DNA from: Chloroflexota bacterium
Lineage (GTDB): Bacteria > Chloroflexota > Anaerolineae > 4572-78 > J111
Length of the DNA stretch: 64,000 nt
Assembly (NCBI GenBank): GCA_016860845.1
Contig: BOKF01000009.1
Location: forward strand, 186,001-250,000
Reading direction: 5' to 3'
The notes beneath the pieces were generated by a model. It was not told where the DNA came from. It did not search any database and was given only the letters and a program-made list of their open reading frames with translations. A program made the position numbers and the translations under genes. This document shows, piece after piece, positions 14,208 to 22,060 of the stretch. Position 1 is the first letter of the stretch. Each line of letters starts with the position of its first letter.

Positions 14208-16223
14208 ATGGACTCAGACCGGGTGTTGGAGGCATCACTGGCAGAAGAAGATCCTGCTGAACTGTTGGCCGGAGCCAGACGGCGAGCCACCCTGCTCAAT
14301 GCGGCAGCCCAGGTTAGCCGCAATATCTCCTCTATTTTAGATCTTGACACGCTGCTCACTCGCACCGTGGACATTATTTGTGATGAGTACGGCTTTTATT
14401 ACGCCGGCATCTTTTTGGTCGAGACCCTGGCCGACAACAAACGCTGGGCCGTGCTCAAAGCGGGCCGGGGCAAAGCGGGCCGGATCATGATCGAGAACCA
14501 CCACAAGCTGGAAGTCGGGGGGCGCTCGATGATTGGCGCGTGTACCGCTTTGAATGAAGCCCGGATTGCCCTTGACGTGGGCAAAGAGGCGGTCTGGTTC
14601 AACAACCCCTTCCTGCCCGATACCCGTTCGGAAATGGCCCTGCCCCTGGCCATCGGCGGCATGGTCATCGGCGCGCTGACCGTCCAGAGCACCGCCGAAG
14701 CCGCTTTTTCCGCCGAAGACGTCTTCTCCTTACAGGCTATGGCCGACCAATTGGCCGTAGCGATTAATAATGCCCGGCTGCACCAGCAAAACGCCCAGCT
14801 CTTTCAGCAGGCTGCCCGGCGGGCGGCCTTGTTGCAGGCCGGAGCTGTTGTCAGCCGCAACATTACCTCAATTTTAGACCTGGATGAGCTGCTCAACAGC
14901 ACCGTAGATATCATCTGCAAAGAGTACGGCTTTTACTACGCCGGCATTTTTCTGGTGGACCCTACGCCCGACGAAGCCGGCAAACGCTGGGCTGTGCTCC
15001 GGGCCGGATACGGCGAAGCCGGGCGAGAGTTAATCCGGCGCGGCCACAAGCTGGAGATAGGCGGCAACTCCATGATCGGCGCGGCCACCGGTCTCAACGA
15101 AGCTCGGATTGCCCTGGATGTGGATGCCGAAAAGGTCTGGTATCCCAACCCGGTGCTGCCCAGAACGCGCTCCGAAATGGCTCTGCCGTTGATTATCAAG
15201 GGTAAAGCCATCGGCGCTTTGAGCGTGCAAAGCGAGCAGGAGGCGGCCTTCTCAGAAGACGATATTTCATCGCTGCAAATGATGGCCGACCAGTTGGCGG
15301 TAGCCATTAATAATGCCCGGCTGTTACAGGATTTGGAGAAAGCCAACCAGGAACTGGTGCGGACCAAAACCTTTGAAAGTATTGCCACGGCGACCGGCGA
15401 GACCATTCACTGGGTTGGGAACAAGGCGGCGCCCATCCCGGCCTGTGTGGACCGCACCCGCGAAGATTTCAGCCGCTTTCTTTTTATTGCCGGCAACCTC
15501 TTGAGCCGGGCGGATGAGACCATCAATGAGGACCCGCTGGCCCAGTTGGTCATCCAGGCCGGCCAGTACCTGGCCCACATCAAACCGGATTTGGCCGGGG
15601 GAGTCGAACAGCTCAAAGATAAGCCGCTGAAAAAGTTGCAGCGCATGCTGGATGTTGAATCGGTGCTGGAAGATTTAGCCATCATCGAGGAAAGCGCCGC
15701 CACCATCCTGCAAATCAAAGAAGATTTAATCGGCCCGGCCCGCCGCCAAAAGTGGCAGGAAGCTGACATTGTCCAGGTGGTTAAGGATAATATCAAAAGT
15801 TTTGCCCTGCCTCCCGGCACAGTCTCCTACAGTATTGACGGTTTCATCCCATCCGTGCGGGTTGACCCGGTCCAAATGGGGCGAGTCGTCATTAACCTGG
15901 TCAAAAACGCGATGGAGGCGATGGACGAGCAGTCCTCACCGCACCTTTTTGTGGCTATTCGCCAGGAAAACGACGAATTTGTCATTGTTGATATTGCCGA
16001 TAACGGCTGTGGCATCCCTGAGGAGGAGCTAACCAAAATCTGGCTGACCTTCCACACCAGCAAAGCCAAAAAAGGCGGCACCGGCTTGGGCCTGCCGGCC
16101 TGCCTGCAAAGCATGGAACGGATGGGCGGCAAAATTGATGTCACCAGCCAGGTTGGCGTAGGCTCAACCTTTACCCTGCACGTGCCGATCTATCGTCCCG
16201 GCGACGAGAATAAAGCCGCGTGA
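14208..16223 (+). CDS. Tandem-GAF sensor histidine kinase
   Basis: A 671-residue cytosolic protein. GAF1 (about 25-190) and GAF2 (about 205-375) are very alike: both contain TVDIIC(D/K)EYGFYYAGIFLV, GHKLE or HHKLE, SMIGA and RSEMALPL. A linker leads to an atypical H-box, ATATGETIHWVGNKAAPI (His about 403), then an HATPase domain with NLVKNAMEAM (N box), DNGCGIP (G1) and GGTGLGLP (G2). It should sense small ligands through the GAF domains and autophosphorylate. The next gene is a close paralogue with one GAF and a receiver. A lone receiver follows at 18361, and the three probably form one phosphorelay. Confidence 0.88.
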   Translation: MDSDRVLEASLAEEDPAELLAGARRRATLLNAAAQVSRNISSILDLDTLLTRTVDIICDEYGFYYAGIFLVETLADNKRWAVLKAGRGKAGRIMIENHHKLEVGGRSMIGACTALNEARIALDVGKEAVWFNNPFLPDTRSEMALPLAIGGMVIGALTVQSTAEAAFSAEDVFSLQAMADQLAVAINNARLHQQNAQLFQQAARRAALLQAGAVVSRNITSILDLDELLNSTVDIICKEYGFYYAGIFLVDPTPDEAGKRWAVLRAGYGEAGRELIRRGHKLEIGGNSMIGAATGLNEARIALDVDAEKVWYPNPVLPRTRSEMALPLIIKGKAIGALSVQSEQEAAFSEDDISSLQMMADQLAVAINNARLLQDLEKANQELVRTKTFESIATATGETIHWVGNKAAPIPACVDRTREDFSRFLFIAGNLLSRADETINEDPLAQLVIQAGQYLAHIKPDLAGGVEQLKDKPLKKLQRMLDVESVLEDLAIIEESAATILQIKEDLIGPARRQKWQEADIVQVVKDNIKSFALPPGTVSYSIDGFIPSVRVDPVQMGRVVINLVKNAMEAMDEQSSPHLFVAIRQENDEFVIVDIADNGCGIPEEELTKIWLTFHTSKAKKGGTGLGLPACLQSMERMGGKIDVTSQVGVGSTFTLHVPIYRPGDENKAA

Positions 16224-16300
16224 GGCGTAAAACATAAAGCGTAAGACATGACGGCAAAGCCTTTACGTTTCACGTTTTAAACTGAATTCGGATTTGGCTC
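16224..16300. repeat. CGTAAARCGTAA-type short repeats
   Basis: GCGTGAGGCGTAAAACATAAAGCGTAAGAC and CTTTACGTTTCACGTTTTA form a loose inverted pair. It belongs to the same style as the tracts at 44965 and 51289. Confidence 0.5.
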
Positions 16301-16405
16301 AAAAATCACCCTTCGATACGGGCTAACGCCCTACTCAGGATGATTTTTGGCTTAACATCGCATCCTGAGTAGCCTTGAGTAAAGCGAAAGGCGTATCGAA
16401 GGATA
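16301..16405. repeat. Two inverted copies of a CCTTCGATACG...CTACTCAGGATG element
   Basis: Copy A (16309-16342) is bounded by AAAAATCA and TGATTTTT, exact complements at 16301-16308 and 16340-16347. Copy B (16361-16404) is the same element reversed and longer. Together they make a large inverted structure between the two kinase genes. Confidence 0.75.
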
Positions 16406-16502
16406 CGATTAAGAAAACTCCGAACTGAGGTGTTTTACGTTTTACAAAATAGTACGCTTACACTATCATTAACTCATTCTTCATCAGACGAGGAAAAACG
16501 AC

Positions 16503-18308
16503 ATGGACCCAACTCAAATTGAAGCCAGCATCAACCTGGAAAAAGCCCTCCGCCGGGCGAACTTGCTGGCAGCAGCGGCGGAAGTCAGCCAAAACATCAC
16601 CCACATCCTGGATATTGATGAACTGCTGCCCAAAACGGTTGATATTATCTGTGACGCCTACGGTTTTTATTACGCGGGCGTCTTTTTAATTGATGCCGCC
16701 GGAGAATTTGCCGTGCTGCGCGCGGGCCGGGGCGACCCAGGCCGGATTATGATTGAAAACCACCATAAGCTGGCCGTGGGGGGCAACTCGATGATTGGGG
16801 CATGCACGGCCCTCAATCAAGCCCGTATTTCGCTGGATGTGGACACGGAAAAAGTCTGGTACCCCAACCCGGTTTTGCCCGACACCCGCTCGGAAATGGC
16901 CCTGCCCCTGGCCATCGGCGATCGGGTGATTGGCGCGGTGACGGTGCAAAGCACCGAAGGCGCGGCCTTCTCGGATGAAGATGTCTCCTCTTTGCAGGCC
17001 ATGGCTAACCAACTTGCGATTGCCATTGACAATGCCTATAAACGCCGCGAGTTGGAAGAAACTCACGCCGAGCTGCTGCGGGCCAAAACGTTTGAGGCTA
17101 TCGCCACCGCTACCGGCGACGCCATTCACTGGATTGGCAACAAAGCCGAGCCTATCGGCGCTTCGGCGGGGCGAATTCGCTATGATTTGCAACTGCTGGT
17201 CTGCGCTATCGCCAATCTGTTGCAGCAGGATGGTCAGGCGGTCAGCAGCCGGCCCCTGGCTCAAATGCTGCTCGACAAGGCCGCCGCCCTTCGCCAGGAG
17301 AATCCCGACCTGGCCGATTTAGCCGAGAAGGCCAACGCCTTACCTGCCGACAAATTGGAAAAACGCCTCAGCCTGGAGTCAACCCTGGAGGACCTGGATA
17401 TCATCGGCGACTCGGCCGCCCTGATTATGCGAATCAAAGAAGACCTGATCGGCCCCGCCCGCGAGCAGGCGCCCCGGCCGACCATGGTAGACGATGTACT
17501 CAAAGACGCCATCAGTACCCTGGCTCTGCCGCCCGGCCTCATCAATCTCGACATCTCACCTAATTTGCCTTTGGCCGTGGCCGACCCGGCCCAGTTGAAT
17601 CGGGTCTTTGCCAACCTGATCAAAAATGCCTATGAGGCCATGGAGGGGCAGCCTAAGCCTCGGATTGACATAAAAGTTCGGCCTGATCTTAAACAGAATC
17701 TTGTGCTGGTAGATGTCACCGACCACGGGACGGGGATTCCTGCCGCCGATATGGACAAAATTTGGGTGACTTTCCACACCACCAAAGGCATCAAGGGCCA
17801 CACCGGCCTGGGCCTGCCGGCCTGCCGGTTGATCCTGGAACAAATTGGCGGTAGTATTGCGGTGACAAGTCGGGTGGGGGCAGGGTCCACTTTTACCGTC
17901 AGCCTGCCGCTTGATAAAAACACGGAGGCCAAAGCCAAGCTTGAACCGGGCAGGGGCAAAATCTTGCTGGTAGACGACGACGATAGCTGGCGGCAGTTTG
18001 CCAGTGTGCTCCTTAAAGCAGCCGGCTATAAAGTCACTATCGCCGCTAAGGATTACAGTGCAGACAACTACAGCCAGTACGATCTCATTCTCATTGACGA
18101 TATTCTGGGCGAAGGCGACTCCCTGGCCATTATGCAAGCCATTGCCGCCGCCGGAGCTATTAACAAAACCGTGGCTGTTTCGTCAAATCCCCGCGTGGAA
18201 CGCACCAAAGTGCGCATGCTGCTGGGACTGCACAATTTATTACCCAAGCCCTACACTCCGGCCAGCCTGCTGGATGAAGTCAAAAAAGCCCTCGAGGTCG
18301 TGCGTTAA
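16503..18308 (+). CDS. GAF histidine kinase with C-terminal receiver (hybrid)
   Basis: A 601-residue protein. A single GAF domain (about 15-180) closely resembles those of the gene before it (HHKLAVGGNSMIGACTALNQ). The same unusual H-box follows, ATATGDAIHWIGNKAEPI (His about 215), then an HATPase domain with NLIKNAYEAM, DHGTGIP and GHTGLGLPA. The receiver (about 480-600) has ILLVDDDDSW and LILIDDILGEGD, with Lys in LLPKPY. It gives a hybrid kinase that could pass phosphate from its own His to its own Asp. It was probably made by duplication of the neighbour and addition of a receiver. Confidence 0.88.
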   Translation: MDPTQIEASINLEKALRRANLLAAAAEVSQNITHILDIDELLPKTVDIICDAYGFYYAGVFLIDAAGEFAVLRAGRGDPGRIMIENHHKLAVGGNSMIGACTALNQARISLDVDTEKVWYPNPVLPDTRSEMALPLAIGDRVIGAVTVQSTEGAAFSDEDVSSLQAMANQLAIAIDNAYKRRELEETHAELLRAKTFEAIATATGDAIHWIGNKAEPIGASAGRIRYDLQLLVCAIANLLQQDGQAVSSRPLAQMLLDKAAALRQENPDLADLAEKANALPADKLEKRLSLESTLEDLDIIGDSAALIMRIKEDLIGPAREQAPRPTMVDDVLKDAISTLALPPGLINLDISPNLPLAVADPAQLNRVFANLIKNAYEAMEGQPKPRIDIKVRPDLKQNLVLVDVTDHGTGIPAADMDKIWVTFHTTKGIKGHTGLGLPACRLILEQIGGSIAVTSRVGAGSTFTVSLPLDKNTEAKAKLEPGRGKILLVDDDDSWRQFASVLLKAAGYKVTIAAKDYSADNYSQYDLILIDDILGEGDSLAIMQAIAAAGAINKTVAVSSNPRVERTKVRMLLGLHNLLPKPYTPASLLDEVKKALEVVR

Positions 18309-18334
18309 GTAGGACAAACTTAAGTTTGTCCTAC
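18309..18334. repeat. Perfect 26-bp palindrome, GTAGGACAA family (copy 1)
   Basis: The arm GTAGGACAAACTT is followed by its exact complement. It begins on the base right after the hybrid-kinase stop codon (TAA 18306-18308). A sister copy lies at 44238-44263. Confidence 0.9.
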
Positions 18335-18360
18335 AAGATATATAACGGAGCAAACCCGAC

Positions 18361-18768
18361 ATGGATGCAGAACCCAGAATTTTGGTGGTGGACGACGAAG
18401 AAAATTTATTGCGCAGTGTGGAAAAAACTCTCTTTCGAGCAGGGTTTGAGGTGGAAACGGCCGAGGGTAATGTGGCTGCTTATGAACTGGTTCAGGAGGC
18501 AATGGTTGAAGGCCATCCTTTTGATCTGGTAATTTTAGATTTGAACATGCCTAATTTTGAAGGTAAAGAATCCAAGTATGCCGGCCTGGAACTACTGGAG
18601 CGGTTGAAAAAATTTAGCCCCAAAACCCCAGTCATTGTTAACTCGGCTTGGGATGAAGTCGAGACAGCCAAAGCCTGCCTTAACAAAGGCGCTGCCGATT
18701 ATTTTGTCAAAGGCCGTACCGAGGAGATGCTGCAAAAAATCCGGGCAGTCTTGGGGCTGTCGGCCTGA
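18361..18768 (+). CDS. Single-domain response regulator
   Basis: A 135-residue receiver with RILVVDDEENLL (Asp pair 11-12), LVILDLNMPNFEG with acceptor Asp60, and YFVKGRTEEM with the conserved Lys. The loop after the acceptor is longer than usual (NFEGKESKYAGLELL), and the switch residue region reads PVIVNSAWDE, with Ser near the normal Thr/Ser place. No output domain is present. It is likely the diffusible partner of the two GAF kinases just upstream, in the same transcription unit and ending at a strong terminator. Confidence 0.9.
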   Translation: MDAEPRILVVDDEENLLRSVEKTLFRAGFEVETAEGNVAAYELVQEAMVEGHPFDLVILDLNMPNFEGKESKYAGLELLERLKKFSPKTPVIVNSAWDEVETAKACLNKGAADYFVKGRTEEMLQKIRAVLGLSA

Positions 18769-18793
18769 ACCGAACAAAGGGGTTAACATGGTT

Positions 18794-18820
18794 GGGGACT
18801 GGAGCAAGTCCCCTTTTTTA
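18794..18820 (+). terminator. Rho-independent terminator after the GAF-kinase operon
   Basis: GGGGACT (18794-18800), a 6-nt loop, AGTCCCC (18807-18813) and then six T. Confidence 0.9.
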
Positions 18821-18835
18821 TGACTGGTTTTATCT

Positions 18836-18893
18836 TTGACAGACCAGGACTTTTGTGTTAAGCTCAACCGCAATCGTTTACGTAAGCGGTTAC
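18836..18893 (+). promoter_or_regulatory. Promoter with LacI-type operator for the carbohydrate operon
   Basis: TTGACA (18836-18841), a 17-bp spacer with TG at 18856-18857, and TAAGCT (18859-18864). Right downstream lies CGTTTACGTAAGCG (18875-18888), a near-perfect palindrome with central ACGT like operators of LacI/GalR-family sugar repressors. Binding there would block initiation. No LacI-family gene is in the window. Confidence 0.6.
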
Positions 18894-18983
18894 ATAAAGT
18901 TTATCTTTGCTTCCCCTTTTCTGCCTGCCCTGCCAATACCTCTTGACCCCACTGCGACGGAGTGCCGGGCTAGCGAGTTTAAA

Positions 18984-19030
18984 AATAAAGATGTGGCGGT
19001 GACTCAGCCGCTGCGTTGGTAATCTTTATT
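18984..19030 (+). promoter_or_regulatory. Leader hairpin just before the dhaK Shine-Dalgarno
   Basis: AATAAAGAT (18984-18992) and ATCTTTATT (19022-19030) are exact complements, with an inner GCGG/CCGC pair. The strong ribosome site AAAGGAGGTGG begins 5 nt later, so this RNA structure could affect translation or mRNA life. Confidence 0.45.
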
Positions 19031-19051
19031 CCACAAAGGAGGTGGTATTCA

Positions 19052-20050
19052 ATGAAGAAGATTATTAACAAACCCGCAGATTTTGTCCCCGAAATGCTGG
19101 ATGGCCTGGTTAAGGCCCACCCCACCCAACTGGCCTATACTGAAGATGTCCATTGTATTGTGCGCGCCGACTCCCCGGTGCAGGGTAAAGTAGCCCTGAC
19201 AACAGGGGGCGGCTCCGGCCACCTGCCGGTGTTCCTGGGGTATGTCGGCCAGGGTATGCTCGACGGCTGTGCCGTTGGCGACGTGTTTGCTTCTCCCAGT
19301 TCCGACCAGATGCTGGCCGTAACGCAGCGGATTCACGGCGGCAAAGGGGTAGTCTATATCTATGGCAACTACGGCGGTGATATCATGAACTTTGATATGG
19401 CTGCCGATATGGCCGATATGGAAGGCATCACCGTCAAGACGGTGTTGGTCAAGGATGATGTGGCCTCAGCCCCACCTGCCGAGGCGGATCGCCGCCGGGG
19501 CGTGGCCGGCATGGTTTTTGCCTTCAAAGTAGCCGGAGCCAAAGCCGACAAAGGCGGCTCGCTGGACGAAGTGGCGGCCATTGCCGAAAAGGCGCTGGCC
19601 AATATCCGGACCATGGGCGTGGCCCTGTCACCATGCACGGTACCGCTGGCCGGCAAGCCGACCTTCACCATTGGCGAGGATGAGATGGAAATCGGCATGG
19701 GTATCCACGGCGAACCGGGGATGAAACGAGAAAAACTTCAGCCTGCCGACCAGATTGCCGAACGCATGACCAACGCCATTTTGGATGACTTGCAGCCCAA
19801 GGCTGGCGACCGGCTGGCAGTGATGGTCAACGGCCTGGGGGCGACTCCCCCCGAAGAGCTTTACGTGATTTACCGCAAAGTGTACGACATCCTCACCGGC
19901 AAAGGCTTGCAGATCCACCGGGCTTATGTCGGCGAGTTTGCCACCTCGATGGAAATGGCCGGGGCCTCATTGACCTTCTTCCGCCTGGACGATGAACTGG
20001 CCGAACTGCTGGATCATCCGGCCAACACGCCCTTTTTCAAGCAAGTTTAG
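19052..20050 (+). CDS. dhaK: Dihydroxyacetone-kinase-type subunit DhaK
   Basis: The 332-residue product begins MKKIINKPADFVPEMLDGLV. The ATG at 19052 follows AAAGGAGGTGG by a good distance; an in-frame upstream start at 19016 lacks one. Family marks are TTGGGSGHLPVFLGYVGQGM, the GNYGGDIMNFDMA loop with the catalytic-type Asp, and GMGIHGEPGM with His219, which in DhaK binds the ketose covalently through a hemiaminal. It would work with the DhaL-like protein encoded next. The subgroup may act on larger ketoses such as tetruloses; substrate is inferred only from context (ABC importer, FGGY kinase). Confidence 0.88.
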   Translation: MKKIINKPADFVPEMLDGLVKAHPTQLAYTEDVHCIVRADSPVQGKVALTTGGGSGHLPVFLGYVGQGMLDGCAVGDVFASPSSDQMLAVTQRIHGGKGVVYIYGNYGGDIMNFDMAADMADMEGITVKTVLVKDDVASAPPAEADRRRGVAGMVFAFKVAGAKADKGGSLDEVAAIAEKALANIRTMGVALSPCTVPLAGKPTFTIGEDEMEIGMGIHGEPGMKREKLQPADQIAERMTNAILDDLQPKAGDRLAVMVNGLGATPPEELYVIYRKVYDILTGKGLQIHRAYVGEFATSMEMAGASLTFFRLDDELAELLDHPANTPFFKQV

Positions 20051-20068
20051 TCAACAAGGTTGCAATCT

Positions 20069-20698
20069 ATGGCAGATGAACCGATCAAAGGTGAGCTGAT
20101 TGTTACAGCCTTAGAGCAGGCTTGTCATGCCCTTAAGACGCAGAGCGACTATTTAACGTCGCTCGACCAGGCGATGGGCGATGGCGATACCGGCATTACC
20201 CTGACCAAAGTAGCCGATGGTGTGCTGGCTTATCTCCAGGCTAACCCCATCTCCGACATCGGCAAGTTCCTGGGAGCTGCCGGTATGGCGGCTAACAAGG
20301 CCGCGCCTTCGACGATGGGCACCTTGCTGGCCACCGCGCTGATGCGGGCAGGTAAGGAAGTGATGGGTAAAACCGAAATCTCCAGCCAGGATTTGGTCGC
20401 CATGTTTAAGGCGGCTGATCTGGGCATGCAGGAGCGCGGCAAAGCCAAGCCCGGCGATAAAACCATCATTGATGCGCTCCACCCCGCTAACGAAGCCTTT
20501 GCCGCCGCCATGGAACAAGGGGCCTCCCTGAGCGAAGCCGGGGCCAAAGCTCTGGCCGCCGCCGAAGCGGGCCGGGATAGCGTGACTCCCCTGCGCAGCA
20601 AGGTTGGCCGGGCCAGTTGGGTCGGCGAGCGCACCGAGGGCCAGGTTGATCCTGGCTGCGAAGCGCTGGTCGTCATGCTGAAGGCGGTGATCTCTTAA
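20069..20698 (+). CDS. dhaL: Dihydroxyacetone-kinase-type subunit DhaL
   Basis: A 209-residue helical protein. The start at ATG 20069 is preceded by AAGG; a TTG at 20060 is less likely. The nucleotide and Mg site is seen in [14 protein letters not shown] (Asp33, 38 and 40), with [18 protein letters not shown] and [14 protein letters not shown] later on, and [17 protein letters not shown] near the end. This is the ADP/ATP-binding partner of DhaK. No DhaM phosphotransferase gene is nearby, so whether ATP or another donor recharges it is open. It lies 18 bp after dhaK. Confidence 0.88.
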   Translation: MADEPIKGELIVTALEQACHALKTQSDYLTSLDQAMGDGDTGITLTKVADGVLAYLQANPISDIGKFLGAAGMAANKAAPSTMGTLLATALMRAGKEVMGKTEISSQDLVAMFKAADLGMQERGKAKPGDKTIIDALHPANEAFAAAMEQGASLSEAGAKALAAAEAGRDSVTPLRSKVGRASWVGERTEGQVDPGCEALVVMLKAVIS

Positions 20699-20755
20699 AA
20701 ATTTCCCAGCCCTTAATGAGGAAAGGAGGTGAACCACTCGCGTCAAGCCTATTGC

Positions 20756-20779
20756 TGACTCTCTTTAGAGTCACTTTTT
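20756..20779 (+). terminator. Weak terminator or attenuator between dhaL and the binding-protein gene
   Basis: TGACTCT, loop CTTT, AGAGTCA, then CTTTTTC. It lies before the highly expressed binding-protein gene and may set relative expression. Confidence 0.55.
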
Positions 20780-20829
20780 CAATGTTCAGTGATCGAAATA
20801 TTTCAGAGTAGTAAAAGAGGAGAAAACAA

Positions 20830-21933
20830 ATGAAGAAGTGTTTGTATCTTTTGCTTGTAGTCCTATTGGCGGCTGTCGTGGTTGGCTGCGGCGCTCAACC
20901 GGCCGCCACACCGGCCCCCACCCAAGCACCCGCTGCTACGGAAGCCCCGGCCGCTACCGCAGCGCCAGCTACAGAAGCCCCGGCCGCCACTGAAGAAGCG
21001 GCCGCCGCAGAACCTGCCGCCGAAGGGGACCTCACCTTTGTGACGATTGTTAAAATTGCCGGAATCAATTGGTTCAACCGCATGGAAGAAGGTGTGGTGG
21101 CCTGGGGTAAAGAGAATGGCGTCAATGCCACCCTGGTCGGGCCGGCCGAAGCTGATGCCGCCCAGCAGATTCCGATCATCGAGGATCTGATTGCGCAAGG
21201 GGTGGATGCCATCTGCGTTGTTCCGATGGACCCGACCCAGCTCGATCCGGTGTTGAAAAAAGCGATGGATGCCGGGATTGTGGTAGTTACTCACGAGGCT
21301 TCGAACCAAAAAGAGATGGACTATGATATCGAGGCTTTCGATAACAAAGCTTTTGGGGCCGGCCTGATGGATCGCCTGGCTGCCGAGATGGGCGAAGAGG
21401 GCGAGTATGCCGTGTTTGTGGGCAGCCTCGGCTCCAAAACGCACAACGAGTGGGTGGATGGCGGTATTGAACGCCAAAAAGCGGCTTATCCCAACATGAC
21501 GATGGTTGGCGATAAGAACGAAAGCTTCGACGATGCCGAGGTTGCTTACCAGAAAGCCAAGGAGATCCTGGCCGCCTATCCGAACATCAAGGGTTTCCAG
21601 GGGAGCGCCTCGACCGACGTGGCCGGTATTGGCCGCGCCATTGAGGAAGCCGGTCTGCAGGATGAGGTAGCGGTGGTTGGCACCAGCCTGCCCTCGATTG
21701 CCGGTGATTTGCTCTTTAGCGGCGCGATTGATGCCATCGGCTTCTGGGACCCGGCGGTGGCCGGCGCTGCCTGCAACCAGATGGCCTTGATGAAAATTCA
21801 GGGCAAAGAAGTCGGCGTCGGCGCCGATCTGGGTATTGGCGGCTATAATAAGCTGATCGGGGCGGGCAACGTCCTCTACGGTGATGCCGCCGTTTACGTT
21901 GACGACACGAACGCAAAGGATTATCCGTTCTAA
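20830..21933 (+). CDS. ABC importer sugar-binding lipoprotein (CUT2 family)
   Basis: A 367-residue protein. The signal peptide ends [10 protein letters not shown], a lipobox with Cys near residue 20, then an Ala/Pro/Thr linker to about 65. The mature part is a type I periplasmic-binding fold (Peripla_BP_4): [58 protein letters not shown] and [15 protein letters not shown]. This resembles binding proteins for rhamnose, AI-2 and related sugars. It delivers the substrate to the two permeases encoded downstream. It has its own strong ribosome site (AGAGGAG). Confidence 0.88.
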   Translation: MKKCLYLLLVVLLAAVVVGCGAQPAATPAPTQAPAATEAPAATAAPATEAPAATEEAAAAEPAAEGDLTFVTIVKIAGINWFNRMEEGVVAWGKENGVNATLVGPAEADAAQQIPIIEDLIAQGVDAICVVPMDPTQLDPVLKKAMDAGIVVVTHEASNQKEMDYDIEAFDNKAFGAGLMDRLAAEMGEEGEYAVFVGSLGSKTHNEWVDGGIERQKAAYPNMTMVGDKNESFDDAEVAYQKAKEILAAYPNIKGFQGSASTDVAGIGRAIEEAGLQDEVAVVGTSLPSIAGDLLFSGAIDAIGFWDPAVAGAACNQMALMKIQGKEVGVGADLGIGGYNKLIGAGNVLYGDAAVYVDDTNAKDYPF

Positions 21934-21957
21934 CCACACGCCCTTCCCCAGTATTGT

Positions 21958-22006
21958 GTGTTGCGTGTTGCGTGTTCCGTTTAGGGACTTATGCAACACG
22001 CAACAC
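21958..22006. repeat. 14-bp perfect inverted repeat GTGTTGCGTGTTGC
   Basis: Arms at 21958-21971 and 21993-22006 flank a 21-nt loop, between the binding-protein and ATPase genes. It could stabilise the upstream mRNA or pause transcription. Its design is like other dispersed hairpins here. Confidence 0.75.
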
Positions 22007-22060
22007 GTGTCTTAAAGCCGCGCCGGGTTAATTATACATAATCGGTAAAGTATTATCTCT

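Noticed and set aside
20863..21999. A 378-codon minus-strand frame over the binding-protein gene
   Set aside because: Shadow of the plus-strand lipoprotein gene. The Gly/Arg-rich parts mirror the Ala/Pro linker.
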